Origin: Chitinophagaceae bacterium | Lineage (GTDB): Bacteria > Bacteroidota > Bacteroidia > Chitinophagales > UBA10324 | Assembly (NCBI GenBank): GCA_016704325.1 | Contig: JADJAG010000010.1 | Location: forward strand, 1-64,000 | DNA length: 64,000 nt | Reading direction: 5' to 3' | Shown here: in pieces, positions 54,245-62,156 of the stretch | Layout of the letters: every line of letters begins with the position of its first letter | How positions within the stretch are numbered: the first letter of the stretch is position 1 | Position numbers and translations under genes: made by a program | The notes under the pieces: generated by a model | Databases searched by the model: none | Told to the model about the DNA's origin: nothing | What the model saw: the letters and a program-made list of their open reading frames with translations, nothing else

Positions 54245-54478
54245 GCTGTTATCAAATCTTTCTAATCATCCTGATGCTCCCGTTATGAGCTGCGCATTGC
54301 TTGATACATCTGTTCCTTTTGTCATTCCTTTAGAAAATAATTTTTTGTTACAGGAAAAATAAAGGTTGAATTAAAAGTTGTTATTCAGTTAGCGCATGGT
54401 CACCCCACCGGCGATCAATTATTTGGAGAAAGATGTTTCTGAAATTGGCTTACTGATAAATTTTGGAAATTCTACCCT

Positions 54479-54551
54479 ACAATTTAAACGGATGATGAAA
54501 CCAAATAAAAATCATAGCCAATCAGAAAATCAATGAAATCATAGTTGAGAC
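54479..54551. repeat. Right half of a long palindromic element, copy C
   Basis: It starts in AATTTAAACGGATGATGAAA and ends AATCATAGTTGAGAC. It matches only the inner-right part of copy A (46355-46425), with one change in the terminal motif. The left arm is missing. The similarity continues past the element into leader L2, so the whole was copied as one block. Confidence 0.7.
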
Positions 54552-54557
54552 AATTTC

Positions 54558-54830
54558 CCCGGGACACTTATGTGTGTCTTCACACACAACTACATTTCCT
54601 TTCATTCATCCATAGCTACCACTTGCACATTCAACACCTCACTACATACATCTCCCCTGCTTTCGCTTTCGTGTGAACCTATGTTTACCCCGTTGAAATT
54701 TTACAAAGGGAGCATATCCGGAACACCCTCAAAAAAGTACGGTGGTGGAATCTGAAAAACCGAAACAGAGTAAGAACCCGGAAGCTGAAAAGGGGAAACA
54801 GAGTAGGCAAAAAAATTCAACCAAATACTA
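54558..54830 (+). promoter_or_regulatory. Shared leader of secreted-protein genes, copy L2
   Basis: Blocks in order are the TGTGTGTCTTCACACACA hairpin, CATTTCCTTTCATTC, CACTACATACATCTCCCC, a -7-like TATGTTTA (54680-54687), CACCCTCAAAAAAGTACGG, and two copies of GGAAACAGAGTA or CGAAACAGAGTA before the start codon at 54837. A short GTG-initiated frame within it encodes EKPKQSKNPEAEKGKQS and stops before the ATG. Confidence 0.65.
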
Positions 54831-54836
54831 ATCACC

Positions 54837-57050
54837 ATGAAAAACTCAGACGATCTTACTTTGAATGCAGTTCGAAGATGCATGCCGATGATTTTCTTGC
54901 TTCTCCTCTTTCTGTTCCAGGGGAGTTTTGCTCAATCACCAATTACTTTTTCGGTAACAGTTAAAAAACCTAATTGCTACGGTGAAAAAGGCAAAGTTGT
55001 ATTTAATGATATATCCGGAGGTGTAGCACCATACAGATATGCTGCAAGACTCATCGATGAACAAGGTGCAGATTGTGAATTTAATGACCAATGCAACCCC
55101 ACAACAGGAGGATTCTGTGTTACCGGACATTGCATAACTACCAGTGAATGGATTCAATCGAGTTCAAATAATTCTGTAAAGCTAAATGCCGGCGAAATAG
55201 AAGCTATTGTAATTGATGCTGTTGGTACTGAAGCTATTAAGGCCGTTACCATGACACAACCACCTAATCTTGTTTTGACAACAACGGTAACAGACGCAAT
55301 TTGTAATGGTGGCAACGGAGAACTTGAAATCGACATTTCAGGAGGTAAGGCAGGTTACACAATAAAAAACTTGGGAGTTTTCAATTTTCCCTGCAATTTG
55401 GTATGCCCCCCAACTCCTATTACTGTTTGTGGCGAAACCTATACCAAGTTCTGCCTGAATGAAATCTGCGGATACCATCAAATAATAATCCCTGGAAATT
55501 GCGAGTTGGGCAAAATTTCCAATCCGGCTGGAACGTATTTAATAGACATAAGTGATGCGAATGGTTGCGAAATAAAGGACACTGTAATTATTGCTGAACC
55601 ACCCAAACTTGTTTTGACAACAACAGTAACAGACGCAATTTGTAATGGTGGCAACGGAGAAGTTGAAGTAAATGTTGAAGGGGGCAAGGCTCCTTATCAC
55701 GTATTATTTAGTTCACCTCCTTGTGCAAATTCATGCTCTACGAATTCACAATGTCCCAATCTTTGTTTTATTGACGAATGCGGTAACCCTAACTGCATGC
55801 AATGTATTTCGGGTTGTTGCTCGTTTTCAACGGTTCCTTGCGTAATTCCTTATTGGAGAATCCCCAGTCCTGCGGGATCCTATGTTATAGAGATCACTGA
55901 CGCCAATGGTTGCACGTTAAATGACACTGTTATAATTGCTGAACCGCCGAAGCTTGTTTTAGTACCGACAATAAAAAATCCTATGTGCCATGGCGAAGCC
56001 GGCGAAATGGAATTTGAGCTGTCGGGTGGGAAAGGACCTTATGCAATCACCGTTACATCAGGGCAACCCTGTTTAACCAATCAAGACTGTTCAAATCTTA
56101 ATACCACCATTTGCGGCGAGTATCTTGGTGCGGCTTGCATTTGGGGCCACTGCACACTGCCACAACCTCCTGGCCCTTGTGAATTTGGGAAAGTGTCTGC
56201 TTCCGCTGGAAGCTATAGTGTAATGTTAACTGATGCAAATAACTGTGAAGTGGTAGATACCATAATCATAACCGAACCGCCGGCAATTATAGTTAACGTT
56301 ACTCCTTCAGGTAACGTTAAAGCTTGCAAAGGAAGTCAACTTACGCTTGCCGCCAGCACCAATGCTGCCGTATCGCAATTTGATTGGCTGAAGGATGGAT
56401 TAATAATTCCGGGCCAACATCAGCAAACGCTGATGGTAGTTGAAGATGGCAGTTATGCTGTAAAGATTACTGACATAACAGGTTGTTCTGAGATGAGTGG
56501 TGATACGAAAGTGACCTTCAAGAAACCACCAAAAGCCACCATAACCCAACAGCCTTGCCAGAATGGAGCAGTAAAGTTACTGGCAACTGAAGGAGCGAAC
56601 TTTATGTACAGATGGAAGAAAGGGAATAAATTTATTGATGGTGCAACCCTTAACACGTATCTCGCCACTGTGGATGCCAAATACAAAGTGGAAGTTACCA
56701 ATAGCACCGGTTGCAGTAAATTGTCAGGTCCTTCAGAAGTAGTCATTAGCTGCCGGCAAGGTTCGATAACTGATAAGAATCTATTCACTTCTGTAAGCTT
56801 GTATCCTAATCCAAACGGAGGTAGCTTTTCAATAGATGTTACCACAAGTGATGCCGCTGATCAGGTGGCAAACATTGTCATCGTGAACTTGCTGGGGCAA
56901 TCCATATATGAAGAGCAAGTTACACTCACAGGAGGGCACATTAAAAAGGATGTCAGCCTGGATCATTCATTATCTGATGGCATTTACCAGGTGCAGGTAT
57001 TGGTGAATGAAAAAATCTATACAGAAAAGGTGATCGTTCAGAGAAAATAA
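54837..57050 (+). CDS. SprB-repeat-like surface protein with Cys-rich inserts and T9SS sorting domain
   Basis: This 737-residue protein has a signal peptide (hydrophobic residues 17-30, cleavage near GSFAQ). Four SprB-like repeats follow, each starting with a Cys-Gly-Gly-Lys type core: NCYGEKGKVVFNDISGGVAPY, CNGGNGELEIDISGGKAGY, CNGGNGEVEVNVEGGKAPY and CHGEAGEMEFELSGGKGPY. Each ends in a block like DANGCEIKDTVIIAEPP. Between start and end of each repeat sits a Cys-rich insert of about 40-60 residues, which ordinary SprB repeats lack. Two Ig-like segments (about 480-640) and a T9SS sorting domain (about 655-737, LYPNPNGGSFSIDV) complete it. SprB is the gliding adhesin of Flavobacterium; similar repeats occur in many non-gliding surface proteins, so motility is not implied. 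Confidence 0.85.
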   Translation: MKNSDDLTLNAVRRCMPMIFLLLLFLFQGSFAQSPITFSVTVKKPNCYGEKGKVVFNDISGGVAPYRYAARLIDEQGADCEFNDQCNPTTGGFCVTGHCITTSEWIQSSSNNSVKLNAGEIEAIVIDAVGTEAIKAVTMTQPPNLVLTTTVTDAICNGGNGELEIDISGGKAGYTIKNLGVFNFPCNLVCPPTPITVCGETYTKFCLNEICGYHQIIIPGNCELGKISNPAGTYLIDISDANGCEIKDTVIIAEPPKLVLTTTVTDAICNGGNGEVEVNVEGGKAPYHVLFSSPPCANSCSTNSQCPNLCFIDECGNPNCMQCISGCCSFSTVPCVIPYWRIPSPAGSYVIEITDANGCTLNDTVIIAEPPKLVLVPTIKNPMCHGEAGEMEFELSGGKGPYAITVTSGQPCLTNQDCSNLNTTICGEYLGAACIWGHCTLPQPPGPCEFGKVSASAGSYSVMLTDANNCEVVDTIIITEPPAIIVNVTPSGNVKACKGSQLTLAASTNAAVSQFDWLKDGLIIPGQHQQTLMVVEDGSYAVKITDITGCSEMSGDTKVTFKKPPKATITQQPCQNGAVKLLATEGANFMYRWKKGNKFIDGATLNTYLATVDAKYKVEVTNSTGCSKLSGPSEVVISCRQGSITDKNLFTSVSLYPNPNGGSFSIDVTTSDAADQVANIVIVNLLGQSIYEEQVTLTGGHIKKDVSLDHSLSDGIYQVQVLVNEKIYTEKVIVQRK

Positions 57051-57070
57051 TTTCATGTTTGAGAATTATT

Positions 57071-57110
57071 AAGTCCGCTTCAAATTCAATTGAATTTGAA
57101 GTGGACTTTT
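57071..57110 (+). terminator. Intrinsic terminator of the SprB-like gene
   Basis: An almost perfect palindrome with arms AAGTCCGCTTCAAATTCA and TGAATTTGAAGTGGACTT, separated by AT, is followed by TT. It lies 20 bases past the stop codon. Confidence 0.9.
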
Positions 57111-57204
57111 TCATTTATAGGCAGCGTAACATGGTTGATAGCGTATTCACTGAAAGTTCTTATTTGCTGAAAAATAGTACAAAACTATATTCAGGTTGCC
57201 TTCG

Positions 57205-57430
57205 GGTTTTTCCATTCGTCCTTCCATCTTTACCACTTGCGCATCCAATGCAACACTTCGTACATCTCCCCTGTTTTCACTTTTTTGTGAAGCTATGTTT
57301 ACACCGTTCAAATTTTAACAAGGGAATATATACCGTAATACCCTAAAAAAATTACGGCGGTGGAATTTGAAAAACCGAAACAGAGTAAGAACCCGGAAGC
57401 TGAAAAGGGGAAACAGAGTAAGCAACTATT
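57205..57430 (+). promoter_or_regulatory. Shared leader of secreted-protein genes, copy L3
   Basis: It carries TCCATTCGTCC, TTACCACTTGCGCATCCAA, TACATCTCCCCTG, a -7-like TATGTTTA (57294-57301), a TACCCTAAAAAAATTACGG block and two copies of AAACAGAGTAAG. From 57355 on it is almost identical to L2. It lacks the TGTGTG hairpin. Confidence 0.65.
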
Positions 57431-57452
57431 CACCCATTTAAATTTTAAGACT

Positions 57453-59330
57453 ATGAAAAAATTATTTCAAAATCTGATGCTTGCGACTATTTTGTTGTAT
57501 GCATCAACAAGCGTTAATGCGCAAGCGCCATGGGTTACTAATGGTAATACACATCCACCGGGACCACAAGTTGATAAACTAGGAACGCTCAATGCCTATG
57601 ATGTGCGGATTATCACTAATGACGTAACACGTATGACGGTGAAGAAAAACAACGGGAGAGTTGGAATCGGTACCATTTCACCCATTAATAAATTAGATGT
57701 TTACACCCAAACTCCTGAAGATGGTATCAGGGTTATTCAAAAAGGCACAGGCGGAACCGGTACTTCCGGAGGAGCAGCTGCTTTACACTTAGACAATGGT
57801 ACTACTGGTGGACTTAACTGGACACTATATTCCATGGGTGTAGGAAATACAAATGAAGGTACCGGAAATTTTGTGATTGCCAGTTCTCAATCAGGAAGTT
57901 TTCCTGGAATTAATTATACCCCACGACTCATTATCGAAAAGACATTTGGTAATGTCGGAATTGGAACGCTGTCGCCGGCTGAGAAATTAGAAGTGGCAGG
58001 TGGTGATGCAAGAATCAACTCGATAACTGTAGGTTTAGGCGGAGGATTTATAAACACCAATGCTGTTTTAGGTTACAAAGCACTCGGCACCAACATTACC
58101 GGAACTGGCAATACTGCTGTGGGCTATCAATCTTTGATTTCCAATACCACGGGTGCAAACAATACAGCCACCGGCTATTCAGCTCTGTATTTCAATAATG
58201 CAAACAATAATACTGCTCATGGCTACGGGGCGCTTTTTTCTAACCAGGCCGGTAACAGCAATACTGCAACTGGCGAAGAAGCGCTCTACACCAACATTGG
58301 CGGAAATGAGAATGTGAGTGCAGGATATCGTTCGCTCTATAATAGTAATGCCGATTATAACACTGCGACAGGTGCAAGTACCCTTTATCAAAACATAAAC
58401 GGAAACCGCAATACAGCAGTGGGTTACAAAGCGATTTTCTACAACATCAGCGGATCGGATAATACAGCCCTTGGCTATGCTGCCGGTGTCGCAAGCACTT
58501 CCACCAATCTGACCAATGCAACTGCCATCGGCGCGAATGCATTGGTATGCTCCAGTAACATGATGGTGTTTGGAGATGCTGCAGTCACCAAATGGGGATT
58601 GGGTATTTGCCCGGCCGCTGCCAATATCATTCAATTTTCAAATACCACAGCAACACTTACAACCGGTGGAGTCTGGACAAATGCATCGGATAAAAAACTA
58701 AAAAATAGTTTTGAAGATCTTGATCAACAAAGCGTGCTGGATAAAATCAATCAGTTAAAAATTCAACGGTGGCATTACATTGCTGATCTGGAACCGGTAA
58801 CACACATTGGTCCAATGGCTCAGGATTTTTACGCAGCTTTTAAGGTCGGAAATGATACTACCATTTCAACAATTGACCCTGCCGGTGTGGCTTTAATCGG
58901 CATACAGGAATTGTCAGCAAAAAATGAAGAATTAACCAATCAGGTTGACGATCTTACTTCGCTTGTATATGAATTGAAAGCACAGCTTCAATCACTCGAT
59001 GTTTCTCTTTCGCAGTGCTGCGCAAGCCATCAGCAATCGAAGGCAGCTTCATCAGATGGGAATGACAATGCAGGTGCTCGCCTTTTTGCAATCACTCCTA
59101 ATCCCTTTTCACAAAAAGCAACCATCACATTCTCACTACCTGCCGATGCATCCATTGCGCAATTATCCATTACTGATGCAAACGGAAAAGTGGTAAGTAC
59201 TTATTCACTTTCCGCAGGATCAACTGAACAGATAATCAATGCCAACAAGCTTTCCGCAGGTGTTTATCAGTATTCATTAATAGTAAACGGAAAAATGATG
59301 GACAGCAAACAAATGGTGATTGTGAAATAA
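57453..59330 (+). CDS. Tail-fibre-like surface protein with peptidase S74 chaperone and T9SS sorting domain
   Basis: This 625-residue protein has a signal peptide (MKKLFQNLMLATILLYASTSVNAQ). A stalk region (about 25-195) is followed by about nine head-like repeats of 20-24 residues, variants of NTAVGYxSLxxNTxGxxNTATG (about 205-355). An intramolecular chaperone of the S74 type starts at Ser412 (ASDKKLKNSFEDL) and includes HIGPMAQDFYAAF and ALIGIQELSAKNEEL, with a short coiled coil (about 490-520). The last 80 residues are a T9SS sorting domain (ITPNPFSQKATITF). Such proteins form trimers on cell surfaces and phage tails. The frame is open from a GTG at 57360, but that part is the shared leader, so the ATG at 57453 was chosen. 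Confidence 0.88.
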   Translation: MKKLFQNLMLATILLYASTSVNAQAPWVTNGNTHPPGPQVDKLGTLNAYDVRIITNDVTRMTVKKNNGRVGIGTISPINKLDVYTQTPEDGIRVIQKGTGGTGTSGGAAALHLDNGTTGGLNWTLYSMGVGNTNEGTGNFVIASSQSGSFPGINYTPRLIIEKTFGNVGIGTLSPAEKLEVAGGDARINSITVGLGGGFINTNAVLGYKALGTNITGTGNTAVGYQSLISNTTGANNTATGYSALYFNNANNNTAHGYGALFSNQAGNSNTATGEEALYTNIGGNENVSAGYRSLYNSNADYNTATGASTLYQNINGNRNTAVGYKAIFYNISGSDNTALGYAAGVASTSTNLTNATAIGANALVCSSNMMVFGDAAVTKWGLGICPAAANIIQFSNTTATLTTGGVWTNASDKKLKNSFEDLDQQSVLDKINQLKIQRWHYIADLEPVTHIGPMAQDFYAAFKVGNDTTISTIDPAGVALIGIQELSAKNEELTNQVDDLTSLVYELKAQLQSLDVSLSQCCASHQQSKAASSDGNDNAGARLFAITPNPFSQKATITFSLPADASIAQLSITDANGKVVSTYSLSAGSTEQIINANKLSAGVYQYSLIVNGKMMDSKQMVIVK

Positions 59331-59364
59331 ACAATATACGTATCTCAACTATCAGTTAACTTTG

Positions 59365-59397
59365 AAAAGCCGCTTCCAATATGGAGGCGGCTTTTTT
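59365..59397 (+). terminator. Intrinsic terminator of the S74-type gene
   Basis: AAAAGCCGCTTCC pairs with GGAGGCGGCTTTT around ATAT-type loop sequence, with one mismatch, and is followed by a T-run. It lies 35 bases past the stop codon. Confidence 0.9.
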
Positions 59398-59402
59398 AGG
59401 GT

Positions 59403-59600
59403 GTTTCCATTCATCCTTCCATCACTACCATTTGCACATTCAACTCGACACTACATACATCTGCCCTCCCTTTGCACTTGTGCGAACCTACGTTTACACC
59501 ATTGAAGCTTTAACAAGGGGAAATCCCATAACACCCTTAAAAGATTGTGGCGGTGAATGCTGAAAAACCGAAACAGAGTAAGCGAAAAAAAATCAAAACG
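59403..59600 (+). promoter_or_regulatory. Shared leader of secreted-protein genes, copy L4
   Basis: Blocks in order are TTTCCATTCATCCTTCC, CACTACCATTTGCACATTCAA, CTACATACATCTGCCC, a -7-like TACGTTTA (59489-59496), CACCCTTAAAAGATTGTGG and a single CGAAACAGAGTAAG. The start codon follows at 59607. It starts directly after the preceding terminator. Confidence 0.65.
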
Positions 59601-59606
59601 AACTGT

Positions 59607-61340
59607 ATGAAAAGATTACTCCACTTCAGTTTTGTGATTGCATGGTTGATCTATGCGAACACTGCCAGCGCGCAGCCCATTTGGACTAACGGCTGCTATA
59701 TTCATGAAAATGACATTCCCTATGAACCCAATTACCAGTATAAGCCCATCAGAAAGAATACTGCCGATGGGCAATATTATGGACTGGGCAACACGTTCAA
59801 AGATGCAACCAATAACAACATCTCCTTAAACGTGGCAGCAGGATGCGGTTTAATCAACCAGGGTGTAGGAAATTTAGGTACCCAGGGATTAGATTATGAT
59901 ATGTGGACCAATGGTGACGTGGACGATTTGTGCATCTTTGGATTGCATGATCAGAATGTGATGGCCGGTCATCCATTCCCCTATCTGAATATTCAGTACA
60001 TGGGAAATTTTGATATCGCACCACCCGCTGGCATTAACTACATCAGTGGTTCCGTTCATGCCCATGCCTTCGGGATGAACCATGGTCCTCCAACACTTCC
60101 CAATCTTGGCTGGCTATTGCACAACACCGGCGAGGGGAAAGCCGCCGCTGTATATTCGTACCTTAAGAATCCATCAGGAGTAAAGAAATTCAGGTTAAAA
60201 GGATTCAGAACAAATGATTGGGTATATGTTCCGTATCAGTGGGAATTGTATGACATAGCACTGTCTATACCTTCAGCCTCACAAATTTTAGATGTAGTAG
60301 GAGTCGAAAGCTATCTTTATGTTTTTTATTATTCCGATGCTTCTGCACTCAAGGTGCTGGTTTTTGATTATGATGGTAACCAGATAAACAATGCACCCTT
60401 TACCCATAGCCTTCCACCGGGTGATTTTTTTAACATGGCCTCTATTCAATTCTATATTGATGTAAGCACGGTAAATGTTATAGGTGATTGTTACAAAAGC
60501 GGAAAAAACAGAATCTTTGCTGACAAGCTAACCACTACGGGCTTTGCCTATACCTCCATATTACCGCTGAGCGGAAACCCACAGGGACTGGTTTACAACT
60601 TGAAATCGGAGTTGCAGGACAACAGCATTTACATTGATGCAAAAAATCTAACCACCAATAAAAGGGTATTGTATAAAATTAACCGTACCACCTTCGCGCT
60701 ATCTTATGCCCAAACAATGAACTACACCGGTGAATACTTTATTGACAAGAGTACAGGAGGCACTACGGATTTTTACATTTTTAATGTAGATGTATCAGGT
60801 ACTTCCCTAAAAGTGGACCGGTACGATGAAACGCCTTCCGGGTTTACAACCCTGACCGCAACAAGTGCAGTAAACTGTTTTCTGCCACCATTTGGAATTA
60901 TTGATTTTTTCCCGCTCGAGTTTCCCCCCTATAAACTCTTAAAGGTGATTGACCAGGGGTATGCCTGTTTGGTGATACTTGATGAAGTAACACATACACC
61001 TGCTTCGGTCGGACCATTCGAGTTGATTGTTGATTTAACGGGCTTTCCGCTGCGTTCACAAAATGCAGTAACCGGCCATGAAAACGGTGTTGCAGGAATT
61101 TCTACTTTTCCCAATCCAACATCAGATGCCGTTACTGTATCATTTACTTCAGTCAATGAAACAAAAGGCACGCTCCGTTTATGCGACCTGACAGGCAAGG
61201 TGTTATTGGAAGAGCAACTACAACTTGTAGCCGGCACCAACCATCAAACCATCAGCACCGGTAGTTTTGAACCCGGCATTTACTTTATTTCTATTGCTAC
61301 GGAAGAAGGAGTTATCACTTCAAAATTGATCAGGCAATAA
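59607..61340 (+). CDS. Secreted protein of unknown fold with T9SS sorting domain
   Basis: This 577-residue protein has a signal peptide (MKRLLHFSFVIAWLIYANTASAQ). The mature part (about 24-485) has strand-rich segments such as ILDVVGVESYLYVFYYSDASALKVLVFDYDGNQI and DNSIYIDAKNLTTNKRVLYKINR, suggesting a propeller-like fold, but I recognise no family. The final 80 residues are a T9SS sorting domain (TFPNPTSDAVTVSF...GIYFISIATEEG). The open frame reaches back to a GTG at 59547, but this is leader sequence; the ATG at 59607 directly precedes a good signal peptide. Confidence 0.8.
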   Translation: MKRLLHFSFVIAWLIYANTASAQPIWTNGCYIHENDIPYEPNYQYKPIRKNTADGQYYGLGNTFKDATNNNISLNVAAGCGLINQGVGNLGTQGLDYDMWTNGDVDDLCIFGLHDQNVMAGHPFPYLNIQYMGNFDIAPPAGINYISGSVHAHAFGMNHGPPTLPNLGWLLHNTGEGKAAAVYSYLKNPSGVKKFRLKGFRTNDWVYVPYQWELYDIALSIPSASQILDVVGVESYLYVFYYSDASALKVLVFDYDGNQINNAPFTHSLPPGDFFNMASIQFYIDVSTVNVIGDCYKSGKNRIFADKLTTTGFAYTSILPLSGNPQGLVYNLKSELQDNSIYIDAKNLTTNKRVLYKINRTTFALSYAQTMNYTGEYFIDKSTGGTTDFYIFNVDVSGTSLKVDRYDETPSGFTTLTATSAVNCFLPPFGIIDFFPLEFPPYKLLKVIDQGYACLVILDEVTHTPASVGPFELIVDLTGFPLRSQNAVTGHENGVAGISTFPNPTSDAVTVSFTSVNETKGTLRLCDLTGKVLLEEQLQLVAGTNHQTISTGSFEPGIYFISIATEEGVITSKLIRQ

Positions 61341-61364
61341 GCAGTGACTTTCAGATATATGATG

Positions 61365-61403
61365 ACAACGGATGCTGTTAAGGTGTCCGTTGTTATTTTA
61401 TTT
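61365..61403 (+). terminator. Intrinsic terminator after the 59607 gene
   Basis: ACAACGGA (61365-61372) pairs with TCCGTTGT (61386-61393) around 13 bases, followed by TATTTTATTT. Confidence 0.8.
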
Positions 61404-61583
61404 GAGACTATAACAAATAATGCATGAGGCGATCTGTTAAATGGATCAGTCGTTCAGTAGGATATTTTTGGAATACTGTCATTGCGATGATGTACCGTCG
61501 TTGCGGTAATTGAAGTCATTGCGAATCCCACCTTGTACTCGCTCCAATATGGCTAAAATGTAAATGGCGGGATGAAGCAATCC

Positions 61584-61648
61584 CCTGATGGAATCCAAAC
61601 TGTCAAACAAGCTTTGAAGCTAATCCGTGGGGATTGCTTAGTCGTTCT
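61584..61648. repeat. Dispersed repeat, partner of 46151-46215
   Basis: It shares the ordered blocks described for the first copy. Here the repeat is continued by further GGGATTGCTTCGTCGTTC and TCGCAATGACG text up to about 61695, which is a common style of intergenic repeat. Confidence 0.6.
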
Positions 61649-61706
61649 TTCTCGCAATGACGGCTTCGTGGTTGGGATTGCTTCGTCGTTCCCATTGGTT
61701 GAAGCA

Positions 61707-61804
61707 GTCTGAACTATGATTTTTAAATGATTTATTGAATGCTATGATTAAGCAAGTAAAAAAATCATAGTCAATCAAAAAATCAATGAAATCATAGTTC
61801 AGAC
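61707..61804. repeat. Long palindromic element, copy D
   Basis: It begins GTCTGAACTATGATTTTT and ends GAAATCATAGTTCAGAC. Arms pair along most of 98 bases, with a central AAGCAAGTAAAA-type spacer. Confidence 0.8.
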
Positions 61805-61890
61805 AATTTTTCAGCTCCGGATTTGAAATCATCAGGCACACATTCGTAGAGTTCATAGCCCAACTGTAAAATAGAGTCGGTGTAGAAGAA

Positions 61891-61986
61891 GTCTGAACTA
61901 TGATTAGAAATGATTTACTGAATACTATGATTAAGCAACTTAAAAATCATAGCCAATCAAAAAATCAATAAAATCAAAGTTCAGAC
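61891..61986. repeat. Long palindromic element, copy E
   Basis: It begins GTCTGAACTATGATT and ends AAATCAAAGTTCAGAC (one mismatch). It lies only 86 bases from copy D in the same orientation, so the two could form a composite. Confidence 0.8.
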
Positions 61987-62156
61987 AATTTGGTAGTCCC
62001 ATTTATTCATTTATTCAAAATCTATTTACCGTTCATACACTGTATTGAACCATTGGTGAAACCATTCATACACTAGGTACATCCTCACTGATGCTGCTTT
62101 TCCGGATGAATAGGTTTGTGAAGTAAGACAAGTCCATTCTTCTAAAACCAATTATC

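Noticed and set aside
57360..57452. In-frame extension of the S74-type protein to a GTG
   Set aside because: This part is the shared DNA leader, found also before unrelated genes, and a normal signal peptide begins at the ATG at 57453. The possible leader peptide is reported as a finding instead.
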